64,000 bases of DNA from positions 56,975-120,974 of the forward strand of contig CALFPA010000133.1 in the NCBI GenBank assembly GCA_937919825.1. Reading direction: 5' to 3'. The DNA comes from an uncultured Spartobacteria bacterium. GTDB taxonomy: Bacteria; Verrucomicrobiota; Verrucomicrobiia; Chthoniobacterales; Terrimicrobiaceae. This document shows positions 8,351 through 18,362 of this stretch, one piece after another (the first letter of the stretch is position 1; each line of letters begins with the position of its first letter). Under the pieces are notes generated by a model that saw only the letters and a program-made list of their open reading frames with translations, did not search any database and was not told where the DNA came from. The translations under genes were made by a program, and so were the position numbers.

Positions 8351-9082
8351 TTACTTAAAGGCCGCCCAGACGCGGTGGGCATCGTCGTGGTCCTCCAGGG
8401 CCTGCAAAAACTCACCCGTCTCCGCGCGTTGTTCGTCGGTGAGTTCGGGCAGCTGCTTCGGCACAAAACCAAGTTCGCTGGTCACAACGGTCCACCCATT
8501 TTGCGAAAGCCATTTCGAGACAGCCGCCGTGGCGGTGCGCTCGGTGAGGAATTTCACGCCCAGTGTGCCGGCGGGGATGTCGTCGTTCTCGCCCTCGGCA
8601 AGGATGGAAAAATCATTCGCTCCCGCTTCGATCGCGGCGGTCTCGGCGTCGGTGGATTTGTCGGGGTGGTGCGCTTCCACGATCCCCACATGGTCGAAGA
8701 GAAATTTGTTGCTCCCAGCTGTGCCGAGTTGGCCTTTCTTGAAAAGCACACGCATCTCGGGTGCGGTGCGGTTGATATTGTCGGTGAGAACTTCGACGAT
8801 CACGGGAATCTTGTGGGGCGCGTAGCCTTCAAAAACCAAATGCTCGAGCGTGAGTTTTTCGTCACCGATACCCGCCCCTTTTTTGATCGCGCGCTCGATC
8901 ACATCCCTCGTCACTGAGGCTTTTCTGGCCTTTTCGACCGCTGCAAAAAGCCGGGCATTTCCTTCGAGGTCGGGGCCACCGGTTTTGGCAGCGACCATGA
9001 TTTCTTTCACCAGTTTGCCGACAGCCTGGCCTTTTTTGAGGTTCGCGACCTCGCGCTTGGCATGGAGCCATTGTCTTCCCAT
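8351..9082 (-). CDS. YebC/PmpR family regulator (TACO1-like)
   Basis: A 243-residue protein of the YebC/TACO1 family, known as a DNA-binding regulator in some bacteria and as a factor helping ribosomes through difficult sequences in others. The N-terminus has the family pattern (MGRQWLHAKREVANLKKGQA), then GGPDLEGNARLFAAVEKARKASV, AIKKGAG and FEGYAPHKIPVIVEVLTDN. Length is normal. ATG at 9082 has GAGGG a few bases upstream. It is transcribed in the same direction as cca, but the repeat-bearing spacer between them makes separate transcription plausible. Confidence 0.93.
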   Translation of the reverse strand: MGRQWLHAKREVANLKKGQAVGKLVKEIMVAAKTGGPDLEGNARLFAAVEKARKASVTRDVIERAIKKGAGIGDEKLTLEHLVFEGYAPHKIPVIVEVLTDNINRTAPEMRVLFKKGQLGTAGSNKFLFDHVGIVEAHHPDKSTDAETAAIEAGANDFSILAEGENDDIPAGTLGVKFLTERTATAAVSKWLSQNGWTVVTSELGFVPKQLPELTDEQRAETGEFLQALEDHDDAHRVWAAFK

Positions 9083-9247
9083 AGACCCTCAAACTACGCG
9101 CTTCCAGCGAAGCCCTGCAATGCCGATTTGGGTTTGAGATGATTTGTCGGCGGGGATCGGAGGCTTGGCGTCGGCCTGAACAGTCACCGTTTCTTTACCT
9201 GGTGCCACGGTGGCGTTTGTCTCCAGAGATTCTAACGGTCAGATATT

Positions 9248-10102
9248 TTACCGGAAGATGAGAATGGGCGTTTTGCAGGCGCGGACGAGGGCGGCGGTGG
9301 TGCTTCCGATGATGAGATGGCGAAGGCGAGAATGACCATAGGCCCCCATGATGAGCAGGTTCGCGCGGTGCCTTGAGGCCGCTTCGGTGATCACCTCCTC
9401 AGGATGGCCGGACACCCTCTCGGATAGGGCGTCAAATCCTGCGGCAATGAGCCGCGCGGTGGCCTCCTCAAGACCGTCGGCGGAGTGGCTGTTTTTCTGG
9501 CCCGCATGGATCAGTCGGCAAGCCACGCCCTTGAGGAGCGGGCTTTCGCTGATGAAGCGGATAGCTTTTTCAACGCTCTCGCCGCCATCGAAGGCGATGA
9601 GCACCGTTTCGATGGGATGGAACTCTCGCGAGGCGACGAGGACTGGACGGATGCTTCCACGGATGACGCGCTCAAGGTTCGATCCAAGGTGAAGCTTCGC
9701 GAAATCGGCCGACTCCCCGCGCTTGCCGATCACGACGAGATCGGCCTCGCGCTCCATGGCGGTGACCGATTCGACGAGTTCACCGTGCTCCTGGACGGTG
9801 GTGACATTTTCGACGCCCGCGTCCTGGAGGCGTTGGGCCGCATTTCCTAGGAGTGCTTTGCCGCACTCGCGAGCGAGACGGTTTTTCTTTTCCTCCAGCT
9901 CGGCCAGCTCAGCCATGAAGGCGGCACCGGTGTCCATTCCCATGGCTCCGCTGATATCGACCAACTCGGCGCGTTCGCGGTGGGGGTCGAGCATGTGGAG
10001 CACACGAACGGAGGCGCCGCACCGGACGGCAGCCCATGCGGTGTGGTCGAGGACGCTGTTCGAATAGACGGAACCGTCGGTGCAGGTGAGGATTTTTTTC
10101 AT
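9248..10102 (-). CDS. Tandem-domain universal stress protein
   Basis: A 284-residue cytoplasmic protein with two UspA domains. Domain 1 spans about 1-145 (MKKILTCTDGSVYSNSVLDH, then VVIGKRGESADFAKLHLGSN, a G-x2-G-x9-G-S-like nucleotide site). Domain 2 spans about 155-284 (VLIAFDGGESVEKAIRFI, then LIMGAYGHSRLRHLIIGSTT). Both keep an ATP-binding-type motif. It starts 12 bases after the SulP transporter gene on the same strand, so the two are probably an operon. Fused or adjacent USP-like partners are known for some anion and ion transporters. A role in modulating the transporter is an inference. Confidence 0.9.
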   Translation of the reverse strand: MKKILTCTDGSVYSNSVLDHTAWAAVRCGASVRVLHMLDPHRERAELVDISGAMGMDTGAAFMAELAELEEKKNRLARECGKALLGNAAQRLQDAGVENVTTVQEHGELVESVTAMEREADLVVIGKRGESADFAKLHLGSNLERVIRGSIRPVLVASREFHPIETVLIAFDGGESVEKAIRFISESPLLKGVACRLIHAGQKNSHSADGLEEATARLIAAGFDALSERVSGHPEEVITEAASRHRANLLIMGAYGHSRLRHLIIGSTTAALVRACKTPILIFR

Positions 10103-10114
10103 GGCGGTGTGGGT

Positions 10115-11593
10115 TTAGTGGAGGGGCTGGGTTTGGGCGGAATCCGGTTTGTCGTGGGTCGCCACCCGCTCGACGAGTGTCGCACTCGCTTCATTAAGTC
10201 CGATCACATCGACCAGGGCACCGTCGCGCCGGAATTTCAAGACCACCTTGTCAAGGGCTGCAACGGAGGTGATGTCCCAAAAATGTGCGTGGGTCACATT
10301 GATCGTCACGCGCGCCACAGCCTCCCGGAAGTTGAACGAGCGGGCAAATTGGCCAGCGGAGACAAAGAACACATTGCCTTCCACAAAATAGGTCCGCACT
10401 TCACCGTCCTCCGACAATTCCGTGCCCACACGCACCAGTCGAGCCGCCTTGCGCGCGAAGGACACGGCACTCATGAGCACGCCGATCGCCACGCCGATGG
10501 CAAGGTTGTGAGTGAACACAACCACCAGAACGGTGGTAACCATGACCAGGCTTGAGGTCTTGGGGTGGGTGCGGAGGTTTTTCACCGATTCCCAGCTGAA
10601 TGTGCCGATCGACACCATGATCATTACGGCTACCAGAGCCGCCATGGGGATGATTTTTACCCAGTTTCCAAGGACGACGATGAGAATCAGCAGGAAAACT
10701 CCAGCGGAAAAACATGATAGACGCCCGCGCCCGCCGGATTTCACATTGATCACCGTCTGCCCGATCATCGCGCAGCCGGCCATGCCGCCGAAGCAGCCCG
10801 CGACAATGTTTGCCGCTCCCTGGCCCACGCACTCACGGTTCTTGTCGCTGTCGGTGTCCGTCATGTCATCGACGATCGTCGCTGTCATCAAGGATTCCAA
10901 CAGGCCCACAACGGTCAAGGGGATCGCGTAGGGAAGGATGATCCATAGCGTTTCCAGGGACAGAGGCACATCCGGCAGGAAGAAGAGGGGCAATGTCGAG
11001 GGGAGTTGCCCCATGTCACCCACCGTTCGCAGGTCCATGCCGGTGAACACGGCGATCAGTGTGAGGACGACAATACAGACTAGTGGAGAGGGCACTGCCT
11101 TGGTGAAGCGGGGCAGGAGGTAGATAATGCCCAACCCCCCGGCGACCATCGCCATCATTTGCCAGCCAGCCCCTTTGAACTCTGGCAATTGCGCCATGAA
11201 AATGAGGATCGCCAGCGCGTTCACAAATCCGGTCATTACCGAGCGGGAGACGAATTTTAGCGCCTCGCCAAGCCGCAGGAGCCCGCAGAGGATTTGGAAA
11301 AAGCCCGTCAGCAATGTGGCCGCGAGCAGGTATTGCAAGCCATGTTCCTTGACCAGGGTGAACATCAGCAATGCCATCGCTCCGGTGGCCGCGGAGATCA
11401 TGCCTGGCCGTCCGCCCGCGAACGCGGTCACCACCGCGATGCAGAATGAGGCGTAGAGTCCCACCTTCGGATCGACGCCGGCGATAATCGAGAAGGCGAT
11501 CGCCTCGGGGATGAGTGCCAGCGCGACAACCAATCCCGCCAGCAAATCCTTCGGGACATTTGAAAACCATTCCTTGGGAAAATTCTTGAACAT
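10115..11593 (-). CDS. SulP family inorganic anion transporter with STAS domain
   Basis: A 492-residue inner-membrane transporter of the SLC26/SulP family (sulfate, bicarbonate, dicarboxylate or chloride, substrate not predictable). The core has many hydrophobic helices, including the signature near the N-terminus ([20 protein letters not shown], then [15 protein letters not shown]). The C-terminal cytoplasmic STAS domain starts near 400 ([18 protein letters not shown], then [15 protein letters not shown]). The ATG at 11593 ([10 protein letters not shown]) is preferred over an in-frame upstream start at 11680, because the family starts with a short amphipathic segment just before the first helix. 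A universal stress protein gene follows after 12 bases. Confidence 0.9.
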   Translation of the reverse strand: MFKNFPKEWFSNVPKDLLAGLVVALALIPEAIAFSIIAGVDPKVGLYASFCIAVVTAFAGGRPGMISAATGAMALLMFTLVKEHGLQYLLAATLLTGFFQILCGLLRLGEALKFVSRSVMTGFVNALAILIFMAQLPEFKGAGWQMMAMVAGGLGIIYLLPRFTKAVPSPLVCIVVLTLIAVFTGMDLRTVGDMGQLPSTLPLFFLPDVPLSLETLWIILPYAIPLTVVGLLESLMTATIVDDMTDTDSDKNRECVGQGAANIVAGCFGGMAGCAMIGQTVINVKSGGRGRLSCFSAGVFLLILIVVLGNWVKIIPMAALVAVMIMVSIGTFSWESVKNLRTHPKTSSLVMVTTVLVVVFTHNLAIGVAIGVLMSAVSFARKAARLVRVGTELSEDGEVRTYFVEGNVFFVSAGQFARSFNFREAVARVTINVTHAHFWDITSVAALDKVVLKFRRDGALVDVIGLNEASATLVERVATHDKPDSAQTQPLH

Positions 11594-11766
11594 GATGAGT
11601 GAGAGTCGACGCCAATTGGTGTGCCTTGTTGCGGGTTCCGAAAACACCCTGAAAGGCATGACGGGCCGGTTAGAATTCATGCCCTCCTTCGAATGGCAAG
11701 GCCTTTCACTCGATTGCCGCTAAAGGGTCCAAGAATGACCGAAGGAGCGGAGTGGTTGACGTCGTT

Positions 11767-11990
11767 TTACTTGGACTTCAAGGCCAGAGGTTCGGCGTCG
11801 TCGGTGATATCTTCGGGCTCGAAATCATTTGGAAGCTCGATCGTCCGCAGGACGGCTTGGTCGAAGTTCGCCTTCTTGAGATCGATCATTTGGATTTGGA
11901 GCCCGTTGTAGGTGCGGTCGCCAGGCAAGCCGATGAAGCCACTGCCTTGGCCCAGAGCACAGTAAGAAAATGCCAGAATCCGTATTTCAT
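11767..11990 (-). pseudogene. Possible small exported-protein gene with frameshift
   Basis: The 418 bases between the SulP start and the DUF885 stop hold one coherent signal. An ATG at 11990 with GGAG eight bases upstream opens MKYGFWHFLTVLWAKAVA, which looks like a signal peptide. The frame closes after 34 codons, while the neighbouring frame continues with strongly coding-like codons. It reads GFIGLPGDRTYNGLQIQMID, then KKANFDQAVLRTIELPNDF, to a TAA at 11767-11769. An indel around 11940-11955 would join them into one protein of about 74 residues. A genuine frameshift mutation, a sequencing error or two unrelated short frames are all possible. No family is recognised. The rest of the gap shows nothing. 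Confidence 0.35.
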
Positions 11991-12011
11991 GAGGGTTTCT
12001 CCATGAGGCTC

Positions 12012-13676
12012 TTACCGAGTGCGGTCAATGAGAAAGCCCCCCGCCCCGGCGCGGACGATCCAGCTGTAAGGCAGCGCGCCGTGGGAGAGCATCCAGTCGT
12101 TGAATTTTTTCAAACTCCATCCGCGACCCGTGACGAGCCGGGCGTGGAGTTTTTCCACCTCCAATCGGCCGAGGAGGTAACTCATCGGAACCGCGGGGCT
12201 GGAGGTATACCAGTTCACATCGGCCTTGGCCCGGGCGGCGGTGAAACCTACGCCTCGGCTGAGCCTCGAGGCGGCGCCGGACGGGGTAAGCGTTCCCTCC
12301 TGTAGGCCGCAATCGATCACAATGCGGTGCGCGCGCCAGAGGGCGTCGTGGAGCTGGGTGAGTTCGGCGCACGGACTCTCGACGAGGCGGTGATCGACCG
12401 CCATTTTCTCGCACCACATCGTCCAGCCCTCGTAGAAAATCGCATGTGCGAAGAGGCGACGCCAACGGCTTGGGTGGTTGTATTGGACCACGAACTGCAG
12501 GTGGTGGCCGGGGTAGCCCTCGTGAACGCAGGTCAGCTCCAGGCCGTGATGTTGGCGAATTTCTGCGGCGCGACGCGCGGGGGTCTTCTGGTCGAGGCTG
12601 AGGTCGTTCACCCAAAAAATCCCGGTTCGGTCGGCCGAAAACGGTTCCGGCGCGCTGTAGGCGGCGGTGGGGAATTGGTGTTTCAAAAACGGCGGCACGG
12701 GCAGGACCTTCAACGCATCGCCTTGGGGCAATGTCACGAGGCCGGCTTTCCGGAGATCAGCGTGAAGGCGGCTGGTTGCCTCGCGATAAACCTCGATCAG
12801 TGGCTTGTCCGGGTTCCAGGCGGCGGCGGCACGGTCGATCTGCTCGCGAGCGGGCGATCGACCGTGGCGTTTCGCCGCCTCACGCAGGAGAAACTCGTGA
12901 CGCGCGATCTGGTATTCGCCCACGGCTCGCGCCTCGGAGAGCGAGAGGTCCAGCCCGAGACGCTCGCGGATGAGAAACTCGAACCGCTCTCGGCCGATGG
13001 CAAAGCTGCCCGCCGACGCGGTTTTTTTGCGCGAGATGGAAGCGGTGAAATGGGTGAAAGCGTTGGCGGCGGTTTTCAGGAGGGAGGAAAGTCGACGCGG
13101 GTTTTTCGAAAAGCTCGCCAGTTCGGTTTCAAGGCCTCCGAGAAACTCCACCGCGCCTTTGCAGGATTGCTCGGTGAGGCTGACCCACAGCGGATCAGGT
13201 CGTTCCACGCAGCTTGCCCCGGCGCGGAGGAAGTCCGGCAATCGCGCAAGTCGGGACTCCACGGCGGGGAGGATTTGGGCGGGGCTTTCCCCTGCGCGGA
13301 CGAGGAGTTCGAAAATGGAGTCGATCGCCGCGCCGGTGTGGGTTTGCGGGTTAGTGCGCCAGCGGCGCAGGTCGCGCTCGAAGAGAAGTTCGATCCGCAA
13401 ATGGGCGAGCATCCCGCGCCGGTCGAGCCAGGCGTCGCCCGTGAAAAGCGCCTCGGGAGTTGCCTCGATTCGCGCGAGGGTTTGTTCGATCAAAGCGATG
13501 TGGCGGGCGTGGACCGCGGGAGTGTTGGCGCCGAGGAGCGGGTCGTATTTTCGGAAACCCAGCTTGCTGGCGTATTCGGGAAACAGCTCGCAGGACTCAT
13601 CCAGCCAATGGCTCGCGGCGGATTCGAATTCCGCATGGGCTTTCCGTTCCTCGATTCCGGGTTTGTTTTTTGCCAT
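12012..13676 (-). CDS. DUF885 family protein, predicted metallopeptidase-like
   Basis: A 554-residue protein of the DUF885 family. The diagnostic motif CVHEGYPGHHLQF lies about two thirds along, with the HExxxHH-like arrangement and a downstream Glu in FYEGWTMWCEK, expected to bind zinc. No export signal is evident (MAKNKPGIEERKAHAEFE). Members are proposed peptidases, but few have been tested. The start at 13676 leaves a 63-base divergent spacer to the VanZ-like gene. A small frameshifted frame follows its stop on the same strand. Confidence 0.85.
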   Translation of the reverse strand: MAKNKPGIEERKAHAEFESAASHWLDESCELFPEYASKLGFRKYDPLLGANTPAVHARHIALIEQTLARIEATPEALFTGDAWLDRRGMLAHLRIELLFERDLRRWRTNPQTHTGAAIDSIFELLVRAGESPAQILPAVESRLARLPDFLRAGASCVERPDPLWVSLTEQSCKGAVEFLGGLETELASFSKNPRRLSSLLKTAANAFTHFTASISRKKTASAGSFAIGRERFEFLIRERLGLDLSLSEARAVGEYQIARHEFLLREAAKRHGRSPAREQIDRAAAAWNPDKPLIEVYREATSRLHADLRKAGLVTLPQGDALKVLPVPPFLKHQFPTAAYSAPEPFSADRTGIFWVNDLSLDQKTPARRAAEIRQHHGLELTCVHEGYPGHHLQFVVQYNHPSRWRRLFAHAIFYEGWTMWCEKMAVDHRLVESPCAELTQLHDALWRAHRIVIDCGLQEGTLTPSGAASRLSRGVGFTAARAKADVNWYTSSPAVPMSYLLGRLEVEKLHARLVTGRGWSLKKFNDWMLSHGALPYSWIVRAGAGGFLIDRTR

Positions 13677-13739
13677 GGGAAAAACCTAAGCGCATCCGTG
13701 CGGGCTTGGCCATGCCGATGCGGTTGCTAACCTTGGCGC

Positions 13740-14156
13740 ATGGAATGTTTCCGCTCTGTGCTCACCCGCATCCTGCGGTGTGGTCCGCTGCTTTGGGCTC
13801 TTTTCGCCATCTGGCTGGGGATTCTATTTTTCTTCTCCAGTTCGGAATCGCCCCAGGACATGCCGACGCTTCTGCCGTATCAGGACAAGGTGATCCACTT
13901 TGTCTTCTATGCCGGTGGGGCCTGCGCTCTCGCGGGGGCGTTGGCGAGGTCGTTCGGCCTGCGCGGGCTTTCGTTGGTGGTGCTCACCGTTCTCGCTCTT
14001 TCGTTGGCCGGGGCACTCGATGAATACAACCAGCAATTCGTTCCGGGCCGGAAGGGGATGGATCCCTACGATTGGGCGGCGGATATTTTCGGCGCGGCTT
14101 GCGGCGTGCTTGTGCTAGGGAGGCTTCGGCGTGCGGTGGAAGCCGATGGAATTTGA
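13740..14156 (+). CDS. VanZ-like membrane protein
   Basis: A 138-residue membrane protein with about four hydrophobic segments: near residues 14-34, 49-66, 73-90 and 112-128. Between them are the conserved VanZ-like pieces YQDKVIHFVFYAGGACAL, LDEYNQQFVPGRKG and DPYDWAADIFGAACGV. VanZ itself contributes to teicoplanin resistance; most relatives, including this one, stand alone and have no known role. It starts ATG at 13740 and ends 39 bases before ligA. Confidence 0.85.
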   Translation: MECFRSVLTRILRCGPLLWALFAIWLGILFFFSSSESPQDMPTLLPYQDKVIHFVFYAGGACALAGALARSFGLRGLSLVVLTVLALSLAGALDEYNQQFVPGRKGMDPYDWAADIFGAACGVLVLGRLRRAVEADGI

Positions 14157-16219
<2,063 letters not shown>

Positions 16220-16220
<1 letters not shown>

Positions 16221-16744
16221 TGAAAAATAATCTAGTCGATATTCATAATCTTTTTAAGAGCCTGACTTCTCAGTTGGGAAAACAAAAGCGAACGGAAACT
16301 CTCCTTAAATCACCGCATGGTGATTCACCGAGCGAATGGTTCATGTATATTCCTCCATTTTTCAATAACGCCTTGGACATTCGAGATACGGAGCGAAAAA
16401 AAGATAAAATATCATATTGGGTGTGGACGCAAGGAGCAGACTTCTCTTTCTCGGTTGGGGATGTAATTTACGATACAAAAGAGGCTTACAAGCCTTGGAG
16501 CGAGGCTGTAAAAAAAATCCGGATTTGCATCCAAGTAACTAGGGCGGTCTCCGCAAGCAGTTCAGAGGCAGGATTTCGTTTTCCAGGTCGTATTTCCTTT
16601 GATTTATTTTTGCCTGATCAGAGCAAAGTGCGGCTCCAAAAAAGTAGTGAACATGAAATGACTCAATATGAGTTTGTTTCACTTCTTATCTTTGGCCCTA
16701 GCGCAGAGTTGGCGCTATCAATTTCAAAAAGCTCTAATGGATAA
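16220..16744 (+). CDS. Unknown protein coupled to ligA, AT-rich
   Basis: A 174-residue soluble, mixed-charge protein whose ATG shares a base with the ligA stop. No known domain was recognised. Visible pieces are an N-terminal helical stretch (VDIHNLFKSLTSQLGKQKRT), an aromatic segment (EWFMYIPPFFNNALDIRDTE), SYWVWTQGADFSFSVGD and a strand-rich C-terminal half (GRISFDLFLPDQSKVRLQ). Codon use is AT-rich, like the 3' part of ligA and unlike the rest of the window. An exonuclease-BRCT gene starts 22 bases downstream. Position suggests a role linked to DNA repair or ligation, but that is only context. Confidence 0.7.
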
Positions 16745-16765
16745 AAATTTGAAACGCTAAAAGTC

Positions 16766-17800
16766 ATGGATACTTGGGTGCTCATAGATACGGAAACAGA
16801 CGGTCTCTATGCACCAATTTTTGCGATTGAAGTAGCCGCACAGAAGTTTGAAGGTCTAAAGCCTGTAGGAACCCCCTTTCGTGTATTCATTAATCATAGA
16901 ATTGAAATCCCGCTGGAAGCAACTTTAGTTCATGGATACACCACGGAATTTATACTTCAAAATGGACTCCCGCCACTGGATGCGTATTCTCAATTGCGCG
17001 AGTATATAGGAGAGGTTCCAGTCGTTTCACACTTTCTCCAATTTGATTGGAATCGAGTTTTATTTCCTGAATTCAATCGATTACAAATTAAGCCGATAGG
17101 TAAGCCGGGGTTTTGTTCTTGGGGACTCGCGCGTCGAGCACTTCCTGAGCATCTGACGCACCGATTGGACTACTTGCGTGATTTTTATGATTTGCACTGT
17201 TGTCGGCCCCATTCTGCTCTGGGCGATTTAGAAGCCACTACTGATTTGCTGCAACGAGTGATATTTCCGCGCTTAGCAGGCCTGCATTTTGATTCGATAC
17301 GTAAAATTTATGAATTTGCCACGATGCGTCCAGTTCTTAGGTGTAGGTGCATTGTTCAAGGGCTGGACTTTGAAAAAGAAAAGCTTCGGCTAGCTCGGGC
17401 TGAATGGGAGGAGCGTCACAAGGCTGTAACAATTAACCAGGCATACGAAAATGCCCGCTCGATACCTGATCTTATCCTTGAGCATGAGCTCATCGATGAT
17501 GAGCATGAAATTTTATTTGGTGGGTGCAAATTTTTGTTCACTGGCAAAATGGTCACGGGCCCACGCTCGGCTGCGCGCAAAGAGATTCAAAGACGAGGCG
17601 GTATAACGCCAACCTCAAATCACCTCGGAGACGATATTGATTATCTGGTATTGGGCGAGGATCCGGAAGCCGGTTGGTTGCGCTTGCTTCAAGGTGGAAA
17701 GTTGACAAGTGCATTTATCAAGAAATTTAAAAACCCAAGCTCACGACTTCACATCATTCGCGAGGACCTTTTGAGGGCGGCTTTGATGGAGGCGGTATAA
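16766..17800 (+). CDS. DEDDh 3'-5' exonuclease with C-terminal BRCT domain
   Basis: A 344-residue two-domain protein. Residues 1-170 form a DnaQ-like exonuclease: ExoI IDTETDG (acidic residues at about 8-10), ExoII-like VSHFLQFDWNRVLF, and ExoIII-like HSALGDLEAT with the His and Asp of the DEDDh class. Residues about 250-344 form a BRCT domain (GCKFLFTGKMVTGPRSAARK, then GGITPTSNHLGDDIDYLVLG), the same module as the LigA tail. ATG at 16766 is the first codon of a coherent domain. It is AT-rich at the 5' side and becomes closer to host composition at the 3' end. Related exonuclease-BRCT proteins exist. A specific repair role is inferred from its partner ligA. Confidence 0.85.
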   Translation: MDTWVLIDTETDGLYAPIFAIEVAAQKFEGLKPVGTPFRVFINHRIEIPLEATLVHGYTTEFILQNGLPPLDAYSQLREYIGEVPVVSHFLQFDWNRVLFPEFNRLQIKPIGKPGFCSWGLARRALPEHLTHRLDYLRDFYDLHCCRPHSALGDLEATTDLLQRVIFPRLAGLHFDSIRKIYEFATMRPVLRCRCIVQGLDFEKEKLRLARAEWEERHKAVTINQAYENARSIPDLILEHELIDDEHEILFGGCKFLFTGKMVTGPRSAARKEIQRRGGITPTSNHLGDDIDYLVLGEDPEAGWLRLLQGGKLTSAFIKKFKNPSSRLHIIREDLLRAALMEAV

Positions 17801-17857
17801 CTTTTAGCTGCTCCAGTTTCAGGCCGCCGTCGAAGAGGAATTCCGCGCGCTTTGTGC

Positions 17858-18274
17858 TTAGGAATCCATGGTCAGCGCCGAAAGGACTTTGAGGCCCTTT
17901 TTGACATCGCACACGCGCAGGATGAGGAGACCACGACGGGCGGCGGGCATCGAGGCGAGGTAGGCATACTCGACGTTGATTTTTACGGAGGCGAGGGCTG
18001 TGGTGATTCGCGAGAGACTGCCGGGTCGGTTGTCATTTTCCACCATCAAGACCTCGCTCTCCACAACCAGCGTTCCATGAGCCTCCAGCAAGGCAATCGC
18101 TCGGCGCGTATCGCTCACCACCATGCGAACCACGGCGTGGTCCACCGTATCGGAAACGGTGAGGCCGTAGATGTTGATTTTGTCTTCGGCGAGCGCGTCG
18201 CAGACCTCGACGAGTGTGCCCGGGCGGTTGGCGATAAAGATGGCGAGTTGTTCGACGATGCGGACGGCTTTCAT
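17858..18274 (-). CDS. Tandem ACT-domain protein
   Basis: A 138-residue protein of two ACT domains: residues 1-65 (VEQLAIFIANRPGTLVEVCD, then DKINIYGLTVSDT) and 70-135 (VLMVENDNRPGSLSRITTAL, then VKINVEYAYLAS). ACT domains bind amino acids or other small ligands. Stand-alone pairs are common and their ligand is unknown. The ATG at 18274 (MKAVRIVEQ) is chosen because the upstream in-frame extension to 18424 is arginine-rich without similarity to the family. It is divergent from the RNase R gene. Confidence 0.88.
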   Translation of the reverse strand: MKAVRIVEQLAIFIANRPGTLVEVCDALAEDKINIYGLTVSDTVDHAVVRMVVSDTRRAIALLEAHGTLVVESEVLMVENDNRPGSLSRITTALASVKINVEYAYLASMPAARRGLLILRVCDVKKGLKVLSALTMDS

Positions 18275-18362
18275 GCCGGAGATAGTGGTATCGGCCCGAG
18301 CGGTGCGTCGATGTAAAAAGGCTGGGCTTGCCAGCGCCAGGGCATGGACCGATGGATGGGGT

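Noticed and set aside
9090..9240. Short minus-strand frame reading about 48 residues (ending QIGIAGLRWKRVV) between the stress-protein and YebC genes
   Set aside because: The peptide looks coding-like but has no convincing start (only a GTG) or ribosome-binding site and no known family; could be a gene fragment, not supported enough to list.
12327..13730. 467-codon plus-strand frame opposite the DUF885 gene
   Set aside because: Antisense shadow that would also overlap the start of the VanZ-like gene; arginine- and glycine-rich with no domain.
17801..17857. Coding-like minus-strand string (TKRAEFLFDGGLKLEQL) after the ACT gene, at the edge of the AT-rich block
   Set aside because: Too short, without a start, and partly overlapping the ACT gene in another frame; might be a displaced host gene end but cannot be shown.
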